This document shows positions 1-5,171 of a stretch of 5,171 bases of DNA, piece by piece; position 1 is the stretch's first letter; every line of letters starts with the position of its first letter. Source of the stretch: Thermoplasmata archaeon. Lineage in GTDB: Archaea; Thermoplasmatota; Thermoplasmata; Thermoplasmatales; Thermoplasmataceae. The position numbers and the translations under genes were made by a program. The notes beneath the pieces were generated by a model. The model was not told the origin of the DNA. It saw only the letters and a list, made by a program, of their open reading frames with translations, and ran no database searches. The stretch spans positions 1 to 5,171 of the forward strand of contig JAKBRR010000157.1 of assembly GCA_021845325.1 (NCBI GenBank). Reading direction: 5' to 3'.

Positions 1-155
1 ACGAGTGGTCATCTGGATTTGGATTAAAATTTGGATTGCTAGGCGTGGATCTTAAAACGAAGAAAATTCAGATGAGGCCAAGCGCATTCATTTTTAAGTA
101 TATTGCTGACAACAAGGGAATACCACAAGATATTCAGTGGATGACGAAGATATAA
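1..155 (+). CDS. GH1 family beta-glycosidase, C-terminal end only (5' part outside window)
   Basis: This is the tail of a cytosolic retaining exo-beta-glycosidase (beta-galactosidase/beta-glucosidase type). Reading from base 3, about 50 codons run open to the TAA at 153-155. The peptide begins EWSSGFGLKFGLLGVDLKTK and continues through a K-x-R-P-S-A segment. This matches the conserved GH1 end, where E-W plus a downstream F line the sugar-binding subsite. The archaeal LacS enzymes of Sulfolobus have the same order, E-W-A-S-G-F-x-x-x-F-G-L-L-x-V-D, then the W/M-R-P-S segment and a short charged tail. The catalytic Glu residues lie upstream, outside the window, so activity cannot be judged. The gene is convergent with the oxidoreductase on the other strand, separated by 91 bp. 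Family assignment rests on about 50 residues but is quite distinctive; beta-galactosidase versus beta-glucosidase preference cannot be told from this part. Confidence 0.85.
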   Translation, partial: EWSSGFGLKFGLLGVDLKTKKIQMRPSAFIFKYIADNKGIPQDIQWMTKI

Positions 156-181
156 TTTGTTTTGTTGGAATTTATATTTCT
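156..181 (+). terminator. T-rich tract after the GH1 stop codon
   Basis: Directly after the TAA at 153-155 the + strand carries a T-rich run (tttgttttgtt at 156-166, then tttatatttct at 171-181) with no hairpin. Archaeal transcription commonly ends at such T-rich stretches, so this is a reasonable end for the GH1 transcript before it runs into the convergent gene. In AT-rich DNA such tracts also occur by chance. Confidence 0.35.
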
Positions 182-246
182 CGTATTTCAAGAAAATAGA
201 TCGAAAGAACTCTTTGTTAGGGAATAGCATGAAATAATAGAAAGTT

Positions 247-1206
247 TTATTTTGAATTCCTGTAAATTTCCAGTACTGCCTTGAGATTTCTATAAGCCAG
301 CTCAGGTGAATATGGCACATCTTCAATTCTTTCAACTGCGCTCAAGAATCCTGATATCTCAGCATCAAAAACATCCACTTCCTTTATGTCTTGCACCTTC
401 CCGTTGAGGACCGGCATCCCAAAAGCAGTTCTTGGATGCTCAGGATTATGATCATCATTCACTCTGTTTTCGTAGATGCTCCCTCCAGTGCCAATTACTT
501 CATACTCTGGAACATTCGGTGGTGACTCGTAGTTCCATGAATAATATAATAATCCAGTGGCTCCTGATTTGAATTTGATCATGGAAATGCTGTTATCTTC
601 ACCTTCTATGGAAGAATTTCCCTTATATACCCTAGATTCTATTTCCTCATAATCACCCCCGAGATTCAGTAATGCTTCTACAAAATGTATTCCACCATCA
701 ATCAGTGCTCCTCCACCCATTAGTTTTTCATTTGTTCTCCAACCATCTTCCTTCATATTCCATTGACTTCTAACTATTATAGTGTGAACCTTCCCTATTT
801 TACCTTCCTTTACATATTCAATGGCATGAAGTAGAGATGAGTCAAAATGATACTGTTCTGCTACCATGAATTTCACATTGTTCTTCTTTGATATGTTTAT
901 CATTTCTCTCGCTTCTTCCAGAGATACAGCTACTGGTTTTTCAATAAGGACGTTCTTTCCCTGATTCATGGCCCTAACAGCCAGGTCCCTGTGCATATAA
1001 TGAGGCATTACCATGTCAATAATATTATCAGAAGAGTTCATTGCTTCATTCAGATCACTATACGTCCTCTTAACATTGAATTCATCCCTGTACCTCTTCA
1101 ACACTTCCTCATTTCTTGAAAACACTGAAAAATCATACCCAAGTCTTCTGTAGCTCTCTGCGTGTGTAAAGCCAAATCTGTTTCCTCCTAACAGTAAAAT
1201 GTCCAT
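247..1206 (-). CDS. Gfo/Idh/MocA-family NAD(P)-dependent oxidoreductase (sugar or polyol dehydrogenase-like)
   Basis: The product is a 319-residue cytosolic protein of typical length for the family, which oxidises or reduces sugars, inositols and related polyols. Numbered from the ATG at 1206, an N-terminal Rossmann fold spans about 1-120. It opens with a strand and the loop GGNRFG (7-12), followed by E89-K90-P91, the family's conserved EKP motif. The C-terminal alpha/beta substrate domain contains GGGALIDGGIH, placing D170 and H174 at the spacing of the D-x-x-x-H pair that completes the Lys-Asp-His catalytic set in inositol-dehydrogenase-type members. The second glycine of the usual G-x-G-x-x-G is replaced by Asn. 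S30-R31 after the second strand hints at NADP use (inference). A TTG at 1221 would add five residues; the ATG is preferred because the first beta strand starts right at it. It is divergent from the GH2 gene, suggesting shared sugar metabolism. The substrate is unknown. Confidence 0.9.
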   Translation of the reverse strand: MDILLLGGNRFGFTHAESYRRLGYDFSVFSRNEEVLKRYRDEFNVKRTYSDLNEAMNSSDNIIDMVMPHYMHRDLAVRAMNQGKNVLIEKPVAVSLEEAREMINISKKNNVKFMVAEQYHFDSSLLHAIEYVKEGKIGKVHTIIVRSQWNMKEDGWRTNEKLMGGGALIDGGIHFVEALLNLGGDYEEIESRVYKGNSSIEGEDNSISMIKFKSGATGLLYYSWNYESPPNVPEYEVIGTGGSIYENRVNDDHNPEHPRTAFGMPVLNGKVQDIKEVDVFDAEISGFLSAVERIEDVPYSPELAYRNLKAVLEIYRNSK

Positions 1207-1228
1207 GTTTTTAGAATACAAATCTTGT

Positions 1229-1242
1229 ACTTATTCTTATCA
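1229..1242 (-). promoter_or_regulatory. Possible TATA element for the oxidoreductase gene
   Basis: Read on the - strand, an A/T-rich element ATAAGAATAA occupies 1240-1231, centred about 29 nt upstream of the ATG at 1206. That is close to the distance expected for an archaeal TATA box driving a leaderless or nearly leaderless transcript. No Shine-Dalgarno-like purine block precedes either the ATG or the alternative TTG. The element is a weaker match than the one before the GH2 gene. Confidence 0.35.
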
Positions 1243-1273
1243 TAATCAACCAATGATCTATCTAGAATGTTCT

Positions 1274-1334
1274 AATTGCCTGAATTTCATAGCCGTGATT
1301 ATTAATGGAAGATTATATTTTTTAAATTCCGGCA
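1274..1334. repeat. Imperfect 14-nt inverted repeat overlapping the larger one
   Basis: The left arm aattgcctgaattt (1274-1287) and the reverse complement of 1321-1334 (aaattccggca core at 1324-1334, extended outward) agree at about 12 of 14 positions. The arms interleave with those of the 1287-1388 repeat, so the two pairings cross each other and would form a pseudoknot or compete. Short imperfect repeats are expected in AT-rich DNA, so this may be chance. Confidence 0.3.
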
Positions 1335-1388
1335 AATATATTGCAATGTGGGATTAAGAATAAACCCCATTAATCACGGCTGTTATGA
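1287..1388. repeat. 22-nt inverted repeat with 58-nt centre, upstream of both divergent genes
   Basis: The left arm is 1287-1308 (contains agccgtgatt then attaatgg) and the right arm is 1367-1388 (contains ccattaatcacggct then gttatga). The reverse complement of the right arm aligns with the left arm over 19 identical bases. Two compensating 3-nt indels interrupt it: an extra ATT in the left arm and an extra AAC/GTT in the right. The core of ten bases is uninterrupted and richer in G+C than the surroundings, which makes chance unlikely. It could be paired operator sites for a dimeric regulator of both genes, a structured RNA, or terminal repeats of a small decayed mobile element. No clear target-site duplication flanks it, and no known motif is recognised. 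Confidence 0.65.
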
Positions 1389-1530
1389 CTGGTGTTAAAA
1401 GTGGAATAAATCTAGATAATATAATCGTCAGCAGCATGAAAGGTGAGTTGTTTAGGAAGCAAAAATAGAATATTTCAATCATCTAAGAAGACCAACTCAT
1501 TACAATGATCCTTAAACAATGCCATTCACA

Positions 1531-1540
1531 TTTTTATATT
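1531..1540 (+). promoter_or_regulatory. TATA box of the GH2 gene
   Basis: The element tttttatatt lies 21-30 nt upstream of the ATG at 1561, centred near -26. That is the position an archaeal TATA box takes when transcription begins at or within a base or two of the start codon. No Shine-Dalgarno-like sequence is present between it and the ATG, which agrees with a leaderless mRNA. The start nucleotide is inferred, not seen. Confidence 0.6.
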
Positions 1541-1560
1541 CTGTAATAATATGATAAAAT

Positions 1561-4179
1561 ATGCCAGTACCATTCGGAGTTAATCGACCTACAGACTTCC
1601 AAAATAAGGCTGTGTACTCTTTAAATAATGATTGGGATATCATAAACTCCAAAAGGTTGGAAGATTCTCCAAAAATTATCTCAACAAAAGGATTTAACAT
1701 AGAAGGGTGGAATCACTGTAATTTGCCAAGAACTGAATTTGCTTCTGAAATAACTGATGGAAAAATAAAGGATCCTTTCTATGGAAAAAATCTGATGAAT
1801 TGTGAAGGAATGTCATACGATCCATCAAAACTATTCTGTAACGAGGATTTTCCTGAATTCAGCCCTTATATAACGCCATGGTATTACAGGAAGGAATTTT
1901 TTTTGCAGGAGGTTGATAATGGAAAGAGAATATGGCTGTTTTTTAATGGGATAAACTATTCTGCAAACCTTTGGATCAATGGAGAATTAATCATAGGGAA
2001 AGATATACTAAAAGGCACATTTAGAAGATTTCACTTCGATGTAACCGGGATACTGAAAGGATCTATGAAGAATGTTATTCTACTTGAGATCTTTCCGCCA
2101 TCTCCTACAGATTTAAGTATCTCGTGGGCTGACTGGAATCCATATCCGCCAGACAAGAATGCAGGCATATGGCAAGACATATTTCTTAAAATAACTGGTG
2201 ATGTACTATTAGAAGAGCCAAGCGTCACTTCCAAAATGAAAAAAGATAGGATTGAATGGGAAATACAACCTAGAGTTTTTGCAACTAATGCCAGCAGTGA
2301 AAGTAAATCCATTAAAGTCGCTTTCAAAATAACAGGTGAAGATTTTAATGTCATTTCAGAAAAAACATTTTCAATACAAGGCAAAGAAAGAAAAGAACTA
2401 GTAATTGAATCAAGTGAATTTCCAGAACTTCGAAAGAGAAACCCAAGATTATGGTGGCCTTGGGACATGGGTGAGCCATACCTATATGAAATGGAAATCT
2501 CTGCTTACTATGAATCCGTGCTTTCCGATTCAGAGCAAATTAAATTCGGAATACACGATACCTCTTCTCAGATAAATGAGACTGATGACCTTCTCATTAA
2601 GATAAATGGTAAACCATTACTTGTATTGGGTGCAGGTTGGACTCCAGATATTTTTCTAAGAAGGGACTATTGTTATCTGGAGAATCAATTTCAAGCAATA
2701 ATAGATATGGGCTTAAACTGCATAAGACTGGAGGGAAAATTAGATTCAGATTATCTTTTCGATCTTGCAGATAAGTATGGAATAATGGTAATTGCAGGCT
2801 GGAACTGTGGTGATATTTGGGAAAAATGGGACAGATGGAAAGAAGAGAATTACGAAGTTGCATATTCATCACTCGAAGATCAAATAACTAGACTCAGAAG
2901 ACACCCATCAATCATTTTATGGATGAATGGAAGCGATTTTCACCCTCCAGAAACTGTAGAAAGAAGATACATCGAAATAGAAAAGAAGCTTGGTTGGAAC
3001 AGCCCTATAATATCCTCAGCAACTGCAGCTCCAAGTGATGTTTCAGGTCCTACACATGTTAAGATGACTGGGCCATATGACTATGTACCTCCTAACTACT
3101 GGTATGAAGCGAAAGATCTTGGAGGAGCTAAGGGTTTTCTAACTGAAATTGGCCCTGGGCCATCCATTCCTCTCAAGGAAGAACTGAGAAAGTTCATTCC
3201 AGAGCAGAACATTTGGCCACTAAATGAAACATGGAACTTTCACTGTGGACTGCACGAGTTCAGGAATTTGAATCGTTTTATCAGTCTTCTGGAAGTTAGG
3301 TTTGGCAAGTTAGGCAGCCTGGATGACTTCATCTGGAAATCACAATTTGAGCAATATGAAACAGAAAGAGCAATGTTCGAAGCATTCGTAAGAAACAGGT
3401 ATGTTTCGACTGGTGTGATACACTGGATGCTGAATGGATCATGGCCAAACCTAATATGGCACCTTATTTCCTACTATTTCATACAAAATTCCTCATATTT
3501 TGGAGTCAAGAAGGCCCTTGAACCAATTCACATCCAGTATTGTTATGATAATGACGCGATAACTGTTATCAACAGGACACCTATTCAGTGCAGTAATCTC
3601 AGGGTAAATGCACTGGTGTACAATATTAACTTCAAACTGATTGACTCAATGGAAGTGGAATTAAACGTGAAAGAAGACAGCAATGCAGATGCATTCAAGA
3701 TAGATAAGACAAAATATCAGGAATATCCTGTATTCATATACCTGTTGCTGAAAGATTCTAACGACAGTGTTGTTTCAAGAAATTTTTACTTGATACCCGA
3801 AAGAAATGATCAATTGGATTATTCAAAAACAGTGTTCTACCAGACACCCATAAAAGAATTTTCATCCATAAAAAAGATCAATGAAGTAAAAAGAGTTAAA
3901 CTGGATTTATCATATAGGGTAAACATCAAAGGAAATATAACAAATTTAACAATCAGCCTGAAAAACAGGTCCAGCGGAGGAGCCCTACTTACAAGAATAA
4001 GGGTACTGAACCGGTTAACAAATGAGGAAATTACTCCAGTTTTTTATTCAGATAATTTTGTTTCAGTTCCACCATACGAAAACCTAGAAATATATGCACA
4101 TTTTAAAACGAGTCTTATTTTACCTGATGAGATGGGAGTTGGATTAGATGGCTTCAATGTGGAGCCAAAAATAATATAA
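1561..4179 (+). CDS. GH2 glycoside hydrolase of the exo-beta-D-glucosaminidase (Ser-Asp) subfamily
   Basis: This is an 872-residue retaining exo-glycosidase, most likely removing glucosamine or a related sugar from the non-reducing end of beta-linked oligosaccharides. The order is: N-terminal beta-sandwich (about 1-215), immunoglobulin-like domain (216-335, ending near the GH2 motif RLWWPWDMGEP at 296-306), TIM barrel (336-650), and C-terminal beta domains (655-872). The acid/base motif is WMNGSDF, with S458-D459 where most GH2 enzymes have Asn-Glu. The nucleophile is E529 in FLTEIGPGPSIP. The pair sits 70 residues apart, close to Asp469/Glu541 (72 apart) of Amycolatopsis CsxA. YDYVPPNYW (506-514) and the WMLNGSWPNLIWHL segment from 622 also fit that subfamily. 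There is no signal peptide, so it should act in the cytoplasm. An in-frame TAA at 1555-1557 fixes the start. A beta-mannosidase-like specificity remains possible. Confidence 0.88.
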   Translation: MPVPFGVNRPTDFQNKAVYSLNNDWDIINSKRLEDSPKIISTKGFNIEGWNHCNLPRTEFASEITDGKIKDPFYGKNLMNCEGMSYDPSKLFCNEDFPEFSPYITPWYYRKEFFLQEVDNGKRIWLFFNGINYSANLWINGELIIGKDILKGTFRRFHFDVTGILKGSMKNVILLEIFPPSPTDLSISWADWNPYPPDKNAGIWQDIFLKITGDVLLEEPSVTSKMKKDRIEWEIQPRVFATNASSESKSIKVAFKITGEDFNVISEKTFSIQGKERKELVIESSEFPELRKRNPRLWWPWDMGEPYLYEMEISAYYESVLSDSEQIKFGIHDTSSQINETDDLLIKINGKPLLVLGAGWTPDIFLRRDYCYLENQFQAIIDMGLNCIRLEGKLDSDYLFDLADKYGIMVIAGWNCGDIWEKWDRWKEENYEVAYSSLEDQITRLRRHPSIILWMNGSDFHPPETVERRYIEIEKKLGWNSPIISSATAAPSDVSGPTHVKMTGPYDYVPPNYWYEAKDLGGAKGFLTEIGPGPSIPLKEELRKFIPEQNIWPLNETWNFHCGLHEFRNLNRFISLLEVRFGKLGSLDDFIWKSQFEQYETERAMFEAFVRNRYVSTGVIHWMLNGSWPNLIWHLISYYFIQNSSYFGVKKALEPIHIQYCYDNDAITVINRTPIQCSNLRVNALVYNINFKLIDSMEVELNVKEDSNADAFKIDKTKYQEYPVFIYLLLKDSNDSVVSRNFYLIPERNDQLDYSKTVFYQTPIKEFSSIKKINEVKRVKLDLSYRVNIKGNITNLTISLKNRSSGGALLTRIRVLNRLTNEEITPVFYSDNFVSVPPYENLEIYAHFKTSLILPDEMGVGLDGFNVEPKII

Positions 4180-4599
4180 CCATAAGAAAATACATCGATT
4201 ATTAACACTCTCTATCAACTTACAGATAGATCAATCTGACCATCCACTTAATTTAACAATTTCGAATGCAGCATCGGATGAACTATATTTATGTTTTAGT
4301 TTGTTGATTCTCTTGAAATTTCGTGAGGTTCTTGTTTTAACCATAAGATTTCTCTTTATTGTCAGATGGCATTTTATTCTTATATTACTACGTCCTTCAA
4401 ATATTCATAAAGTTTAATGTTCATTTCATTGATATAGCATTCAAATATGGGTATCAATATTCGTAACCTCGTTTTTCATGATTCTTCAAATCAACATGGT
4501 CCGCTAACATACTTCCCACAATAGATATATGTGTCTCTCTGAAATTTCCGCAAAATAGAACGAACGCTTTCAAAAGAGTGTTAATTGGAAGTCAACACC
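4180..4599. other. Non-coding stretch after the GH2 gene
   Basis: No recognisable gene or RNA is seen in these 420 bp. A 6-bp inverted repeat (tctatc at 4211-4216, gataga at 4225-4230, 8-nt loop) lies about 30 nt after the GH2 stop but lacks a T-tract. The + strand has scattered T-rich runs (for example around 4294-4310 and 4331-4360) that could end the GH2 transcript. On the - strand, two open stretches of 57 and 45 codons (4231-4404 and 4457-4591) lie in different frames and resemble no family known to me. They could be a decayed gene or chance. Confidence 0.5.
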
Positions 4600-4643
4600 A
4601 AAAAAAGTTAGGGGTTAAAAAAAACAACATCTCAATATGTTGT
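4600..4643 (-). terminator. Hairpin followed by two T-tracts, leftward terminator-like
   Basis: A perfect 7-bp inverted repeat (acaacat at 4624-4630, atgttgt at 4637-4643, 6-nt loop) is followed on the - strand by eight T (4624-4617), a short G/C-containing gap, and seven more T (4606-4600). This is the layout of a transcription terminator for RNA coming from the right, that is, from across the 11-bp array. The stem is AT-rich and weak, but archaeal termination depends mainly on the T-tracts. It could instead be an operator or chance in A-rich DNA. Confidence 0.4.
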
Positions 4644-4652
4644 ATAGTTCTA

Positions 4653-4751
4653 GTCTAAAAATTGTCTAATGCATGTCTAATTGATGTCTTAACACAGTCA
4701 ATATACTGTCTACCACCTGTCTATTTTCTGTCTAAGAACTGTCTAAATAAC
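4653..4751. repeat. Nine-unit tandem array, exact 11-bp period, GTCTA core with variable interior
   Basis: Units begin at 4653, 4664, 4675, 4686, 4697, 4708, 4719, 4730 and 4741, with no slippage. Seven are GTCTA, one is GTCTT (4686) and one is GTCAA (4697). The base before the G is T in seven of nine, and the last four units share CTGTCTA. The other six positions of each unit vary (aaaatt, atgcat, attgat, then later ccacct, ttttct, agaact, aataac). Two weaker in-phase units may precede it: ctcaatatgtt at 4631 resembles the unit at 4697 at 8 of 11 positions, and 4642 is more degenerate. The period is about one helical turn, so the cores would face the same side of the DNA. Stops in every frame (GTCTAA) rule out coding. 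On the - strand the core reads TAGACA. Function is unknown. Confidence 0.85.
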
Positions 4752-4837
4752 ATAATATCATCAAGAAAATACATTCCATGATCTAACAATATAATGATGA
4801 AATTGATAAAAAAATACATCTAAATCTTTGTATAATT

Positions 4838-4912
4838 AACTAAGATTCTGATATCTTCAAAAACAATCTAGAAATTATAAAATGAAAAATTTTGGCTCAA
4901 CTAAGATTAGTT
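4838..4912. repeat. 10-bp direct repeat, second copy within a 14-bp palindrome
   Basis: The decamer aactaagatt is found at 4838-4847 and again at 4899-4908, 61 bp apart. The second copy extends into an inverted repeat aactaa-ga-ttagtt (4899-4912), a form typical of a binding site for a dimeric regulator. It lies about 155-230 bp before the ATG of the next gene. The AT-rich composition lowers its significance. Confidence 0.35.
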
Positions 4913-4976
4913 AATGAATATACACACGTTCCGACTCTACATATTATGAGCCCAACTTTCGCAACTCAGTAATACA

Positions 4977-4984
4977 TTTTATAT
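4977..4984 (+). promoter_or_regulatory. Possible TATA box for the gene at 5067
   Basis: The element ttttatat lies about 83-90 nt before the ATG at 5067. A start about 26 nt after its centre would give a leader of about 60 nt. A second, weaker candidate (tttaagtaat around 5005-5014) would give a shorter leader. Neither sits at the leaderless distance, so assignment is tentative. Confidence 0.35.
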
Positions 4985-5066
4985 TGAACTATAACCACAG
5001 TGTCTTTAAGTAATACTTACGCCAAGCCTATCATTCATGACCACTTAACTCCGTAGCATGTAAACT

Positions 5067-5171
5067 ATGAAAAACATCTTTTCGGATTCAGCGAAGGCAA
5101 TTACTTCCTCAATTGACCTATATCTATATGTGATCGCCGGAGTAGTAGCAGCAGTAGTAGTGATCGGAGGA
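5067..5171 (+). CDS. N-terminus of a membrane-anchored or secreted protein (3' part outside window)
   Basis: Thirty-five codons are open from the ATG to the window edge and the frame is still open there. Residues 1-17 are polar (K2, D7, K10, D17, several Ser/Thr). From about residue 18 an uninterrupted hydrophobic stretch follows (YLYVIAGVVAAVVVIGG at 19-35), rich in Val, Ala and Gly. This is a signal anchor or first transmembrane helix with a short cytoplasmic lead. An upstream ATG at 5058 is followed at once by a stop, so 5067 is the natural start. No Shine-Dalgarno sequence precedes it. Codons here are more G/C-rich than in the preceding non-coding DNA, as expected for a real gene. A substrate-binding protein of an uptake system would suit the locus, but nothing visible proves it; any membrane protein is possible. 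Confidence 0.6.
   Translation, partial: MKNIFSDSAKAITSSIDLYLYVIAGVVAAVVVIGG

Larger units (their letters stand above)
1207..1560. other. Divergent intergenic region between oxidoreductase and GH2 genes
   Basis: The 354 bp separate the two divergent starts and contain no credible gene. The longest thing with a start on the + strand is a ten-codon frame at 1436-1468, which is not convincing. The region holds a promoter-like element at each end, a long inverted repeat in the middle left (1287-1388), a second imperfect inverted repeat interleaved with it (1274-1334), and an A/T-rich stretch around 1410-1425. Its size is large for a compact archaeal genome and fits a shared control region for both genes, though an unannotated small RNA is also possible. 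Confidence 0.6.
4752..5066. other. AT-rich non-coding stretch between the array and the last gene
   Basis: No gene is visible in these 315 bp; all frames are broken by frequent stops. The left half is very A/T-rich. A 10-bp direct repeat, aactaagatt, occurs at 4838-4847 and 4899-4908. The second copy is part of a palindrome (aactaa and ttagtt around a 2-bp centre, 4899-4912). The bases ggctca (4894-4899) and tgagcc (4947-4952) could pair around it. A TATA-like element occurs at 4977-4984. The stretch is best read as the upstream region of the gene starting at 5067. Confidence 0.5.

Noticed and set aside
39..335. 98-codon open frame on the - strand across the GH1 tail and the oxidoreductase end
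   Set aside because: It overlaps two genes with clear family motifs in other frames and its product has no recognisable features.
1207..1221. TTG at 1221 as the start of the oxidoreductase
   Set aside because: It adds only five residues before the first Rossmann strand; the ATG at 1206 starts exactly at that strand and has a TATA-like element at a suitable distance.
1436..1468. Ten-codon frame upstream of the GH2 gene as a leader peptide
   Set aside because: The GH2 TATA box lies downstream of it, so it would not be on the GH2 mRNA, and no ribosome binding site or well-placed promoter supports it.
1512..1700. 62-codon open frame on the - strand over the GH2 start
   Set aside because: It covers the TATA box and the first codons of the GH2 gene and shows no domain; it is most likely chance.
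2031..2468. 145-codon open frame on the - strand inside the GH2 gene
   Set aside because: It lies wholly within a well-supported conserved coding sequence on the other strand and resembles no family; it is a shadow frame. The same holds for the frame at 2597-2872.
4444..4456. tRNA or rRNA gene in the right-hand gap
   Set aside because: No cloverleaf-like set of stems, GTTCRA-type T-loop or rRNA-like G+C-rich segment was seen anywhere in 4180-5066.
4653..4751. CRISPR array
   Set aside because: The constant part is about 5-6 bp and the variable part about 6 bp, far below any CRISPR repeat or spacer size, and no cas gene is in the window.
4653..4751. Repeat-containing protein coded by the array
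   Set aside because: The 11-bp period shifts the frame at each unit and the GTCTAA units put stop codons in each frame.
5142..5160. GTA/GCA triplet repeat as a microsatellite
   Set aside because: It lies in frame in a hydrophobic Val/Ala membrane segment, which explains the repeated codons.

Overview
The window looks like chromosomal DNA from an archaeon. The best guess is an acidophilic Thermoplasmatales-type organism (Ferroplasma, Cuniculiplasma and relatives), but Sulfolobales cannot be excluded. The reasons are AT-rich DNA, no Shine-Dalgarno sequence before any start, a TATA box 21-30 nt upstream of the large gene's ATG (the layout of a leaderless archaeal transcript), and a left-edge gene tail that reads like the archaeal LacS-type GH1 glycosidases. 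The placement is inferred from style and not from a database match.

Layout: (1) positions 1-155 hold the last 50 or so codons of a GH1 beta-glycosidase on the + strand. (2) Positions 247-1206 on the - strand encode a complete Gfo/Idh/MocA-family NAD(P)-dependent oxidoreductase, convergent with the GH1 gene. (3) Positions 1207-1560 form a 354-bp divergent intergenic region. It carries a striking 22-nt inverted repeat with arms 58 nt apart, and the TATA box of the next gene. (4) Positions 1561-4179 on the + strand encode a complete 872-residue GH2 glycoside hydrolase. Its acid/base site is Ser-Asp instead of the usual Asn-Glu, the signature of the exo-beta-D-glucosaminidase subfamily. (5) Positions 4180-5066 are about 890 bp with no convincing gene. 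They contain an exactly 11-bp-periodic array of nine GTCTA-type units (4653-4751), with a hairpin and two leftward T-tracts beside it. (6) Positions 5067-5171 are the start of a + strand gene whose N-terminus is a short polar stretch followed by a hydrophobic membrane segment, cut off by the window.

The three recognisable enzymes make sense together as an intracellular sugar-use locus. GH1 and GH2 exo-glycosidases would release monosaccharides from imported beta-linked oligosaccharides, the GH2 probably from amino-sugar ends (chitosan-type or related glycans). The oxidoreductase would act on a released sugar or derivative. The truncated membrane-anchored protein at the right edge could be part of uptake, but this is only a guess.

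The most unusual object is the 11-bp array: a constant GTCTA core, variable 6-nt interiors and no length drift over nine units. It is not coding, does not fit CRISPR dimensions, and may be a helically phased protein-binding array or part of a leftward non-coding transcript.
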